The notes beneath the pieces are model-generated. The model searched no databases. It saw only the letters and a program-made list of their open reading frames with translations, and was not told the origin of the DNA. From assembly GCA_035762175.1 (NCBI GenBank), contig DASTPP010000007.1, positions 1 to 7,157 of the forward strand: DNA of 7,157 bases. The letters run 5' to 3'. A program made the translations under genes and the position numbers. The DNA is from DASTPP01 sp035762175. Lineage in GTDB: Bacteria > Myxococcota_A > Polyangia > Polyangiales > Polyangiaceae. Positions 5,952 to 7,157 of this stretch are shown here, piece by piece (the first letter of the stretch is position 1; each line of letters opens with the position of its first letter).

Positions 5952-7157
5952 AACGCGGCCTCCAGGGCGGGGTTGGAGAAGCCGATGACGGTCTCGAGGA
6001 ACTCGACGTCGGCCCGGGGGATGACGCGCACGCGCACGAGCATCTTCTTGGTGCCCGTGATGTTGTGGTCCCTGACGACCGAGACCTTGCACCCGCTGAC
6101 GCTGGGCACGTTCCCCGACATGAGGCCGTCGCGGATGGCGCGCTCGCCGATGCGGTCGATGGCGAGCGCCTCGCCCTCGTCGATGAAGCCCGACTGGGCG
6201 TCGACGAGCGGCGAGTAGTTGACGAACCGGGCCATGGCCGCCCGCACGAGCGAGCAGGCGCGGTTCATGACGCGCAGCTTCTGCACGAGGGCGAAGTCCG
6301 AGCCGGGCGGGGCGAAGCCTTGCCCGCGGGTGAGAAAGAACCCGGGCACCTCCCAGACGTTGAAGGTGCGCATGGTCGTGAAACGCAGCGGGTCGAGCGC
6401 CTCCGACTTGAACTCGTCGCGCAGGATGTCGAGCACGCCCGGCACGGGCCCCTTCTCGACCCAGCCCGGCGACTCGTGCACCGCGACCCGGGCGAGCTGC
6501 GTGGCGTAGGGCCAGCCGACGGAGCGCTTTCGCTGCGCCCCGTCGACCTGGCTCACCACGGTCGCGTAGCCGCCCGCGCCGTGCACCCGGATGGTCGAGA
6601 GGTTTTGGACGGCGGCGACGTGGAAGGCGGCGTCGGGCACGTCGGGCGCCTCGACGATGGCGAAGGCGAAGCGGCCCGCCTGGAACCACTCCTCCATCTC
6701 GGCCGCGACGGCGACGACGAGCGCGGCGAAGTTGGTGACCTTCGTCGCGTCGTCGACCCCGCCGACGGTGCCGACGACGTGCACCCACTCGATGGGGTAC
6801 GAGCTGAACTTGAGCGCGTCGAGCGCGGCGTTCAGGTCGTTGGTCGAGTAGGTCGGGCCCGCCGAGCCCCAGGTGTACGTGTCGCCGGCGACGTAGGTGC
6901 CGGCGGCGAAGGCGAGCGTCAGGCCCGTCTTCGCCGCGAAGGTCGCGACGCTCGAGGCCGAGACGTACTCGGCCGAGAAGGTCTTGCCGCCGTCGATCGA
7001 CAGGTCGAACGTGGCTGTGCCGACGGCACCGCCGCGCTTGATCCGGACGACGCCCTGGTAGTCGTCGAGCGGGGCGCCCGAGACCGTGACGCCCGACGAG
7101 GGGCCGGAGCCGGTGCGGGTGACGGTGCCGTTCGTGCCGGCGTTCGAGGCGGCGACC
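5750..7157 (-). CDS. Contractile tail sheath protein, DUF2586 type (5' end outside window)
   Basis: The frame is open from the right edge, giving about 468 visible residues down to TGA at 5750. The GTG at 6784 is internal (context IEWVHVVGTVGG), not a start. Visible residues 1-90 are beta-rich, with GAPLDDYQGVVRIKRGG, ATFDLSIDGGKTFSAEYVS and LAFAAGTYVAGDTYTWG. Next come NDLNAALDALKFSSYPIEWV, a helix AALVVAVAAEMEEWF, and the core with RKRSVGWPYATQLARVAVHE. The C-terminal part has RDHNITGTKKMLVRVRVIPR and DVEFLETVIGFSNPALEAA. This order matches DUF2586 sheath proteins, which surround the tube and contract. The family normally ends at about FSNPALEAA, visible residue 401. Here the next codon is TTA instead of a stop, and 67 further Ser/Ala/Thr/Arg-rich residues follow, reading the tube gene out of frame. 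The extension looks non-functional. The simplest explanation is a TAA to TTA change or a sequence error. Confidence 0.85.
   Translation of the reverse strand, partial: VAASNAGTNGTVTRTGSGPSSGVTVSGAPLDDYQGVVRIKRGGAVGTATFDLSIDGGKTFSAEYVSASSVATFAAKTGLTLAFAAGTYVAGDTYTWGSAGPTYSTNDLNAALDALKFSSYPIEWVHVVGTVGGVDDATKVTNFAALVVAVAAEMEEWFQAGRFAFAIVEAPDVPDAAFHVAAVQNLSTIRVHGAGGYATVVSQVDGAQRKRSVGWPYATQLARVAVHESPGWVEKGPVPGVLDILRDEFKSEALDPLRFTTMRTFNVWEVPGFFLTRGQGFAPPGSDFALVQKLRVMNRACSLVRAAMARFVNYSPLVDAQSGFIDEGEALAIDRIGERAIRDGLMSGNVPSVSGCKVSVVRDHNITGTKKMLVRVRVIPRADVEFLETVIGFSNPALEAALCPPSSKGSSTASRAATSASPAAPTSTPASSRSTGRTARRSASSSATTARSSARPAASTRSRASTSR
5959..5963 (-). promoter_or_regulatory. Ribosome binding site of the tail tube gene
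   Basis: GGAGG on the minus strand lies seven bases before the ATG at 5951 and inside the last codons of the sheath. It is the best Shine-Dalgarno match in the operon, fitting the high copy number of the tube protein, and it fixes the tube start even though the sheath frame runs on through it. Confidence 0.65.

Noticed and set aside
5499..6788. Upstream extension of the tube gene to 429 codons
   Set aside because: Before 5951 this frame is an Arg/Ala/Gly-rich shadow of the sheath gene; the GGAGG-preceded ATG at 5951 starts the recognisable tube protein.
585..7157. Extracellular contractile injection system or type VI secretion cluster instead of a phage tail
   Set aside because: The G/G-T frameshift and the classical tape measure C-terminal motif point to a phage-type tail. 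No AAA ATPase or type VI-specific gene is visible in this window, although a phage-derived tailocin cannot be excluded.

Overview
The window is very GC-rich. It holds a compact block of contractile phage tail genes, all on the minus strand (transcribed right to left), and the 3' part of an unrelated plus-strand gene at the left edge. The plus-strand product is a Gly-rich, Cys-containing protein of a type I associate with myxobacterial secreted or surface proteins. Together with the base composition, this suggests a Myxococcota (Polyangiales-like) chromosome carrying a prophage or phage-derived particle. That assignment is inference; no rRNA or other marker gene is present.

Layout in transcription order (right to left): a DUF2586-type tail sheath, open at the right edge (7157 to 5750, natural end probably about 5951); tail tube (5951-5499); tail assembly chaperone G (5470-5120); the same gene continued by a predicted programmed -1 frameshift at an A AAA AAA heptamer (5132-5126) into a G-T fusion ending at 4941; tape measure protein (4937-3000); a 208-aa tail/baseplate protein (2996-2370); a probable baseplate hub (2373-1720); a baseplate spike/assembly protein V (1732-1175); and an Ala/Leu-rich protein of unknown function (1175-585). 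Junctions overlap (ATGA, TGATG, 13 nt) or leave gaps of 3-28 nt, so this is one translationally coupled operon. The order sheath, tube, chaperone with frameshift, tape measure, hub-type proteins, V matches the Mu/P2-like myophage plan.

How they work together: the hub, V spike and associated proteins form the baseplate centre. The tape measure, kept soluble by G and G-T, sets tube length. Tube subunits stack around it, and the sheath polymerises outside and contracts at infection.

The block stops at 585, only 7 nt from the stop of the convergent plus-strand gene at 577. The wedge genes normally following V (W/gp25, J, I) and the tail fibre genes are not in this window. The most informative points are the frameshift site with its intact second frame, the apparent loss of the sheath stop codon giving a 67-residue out-of-frame tail over the tube gene, and the unknown 196-aa protein sitting where the wedge genes are expected. 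No tRNA, rRNA, CRISPR array, IS element or integrase was seen. There is no non-coding stretch over 300 bases.
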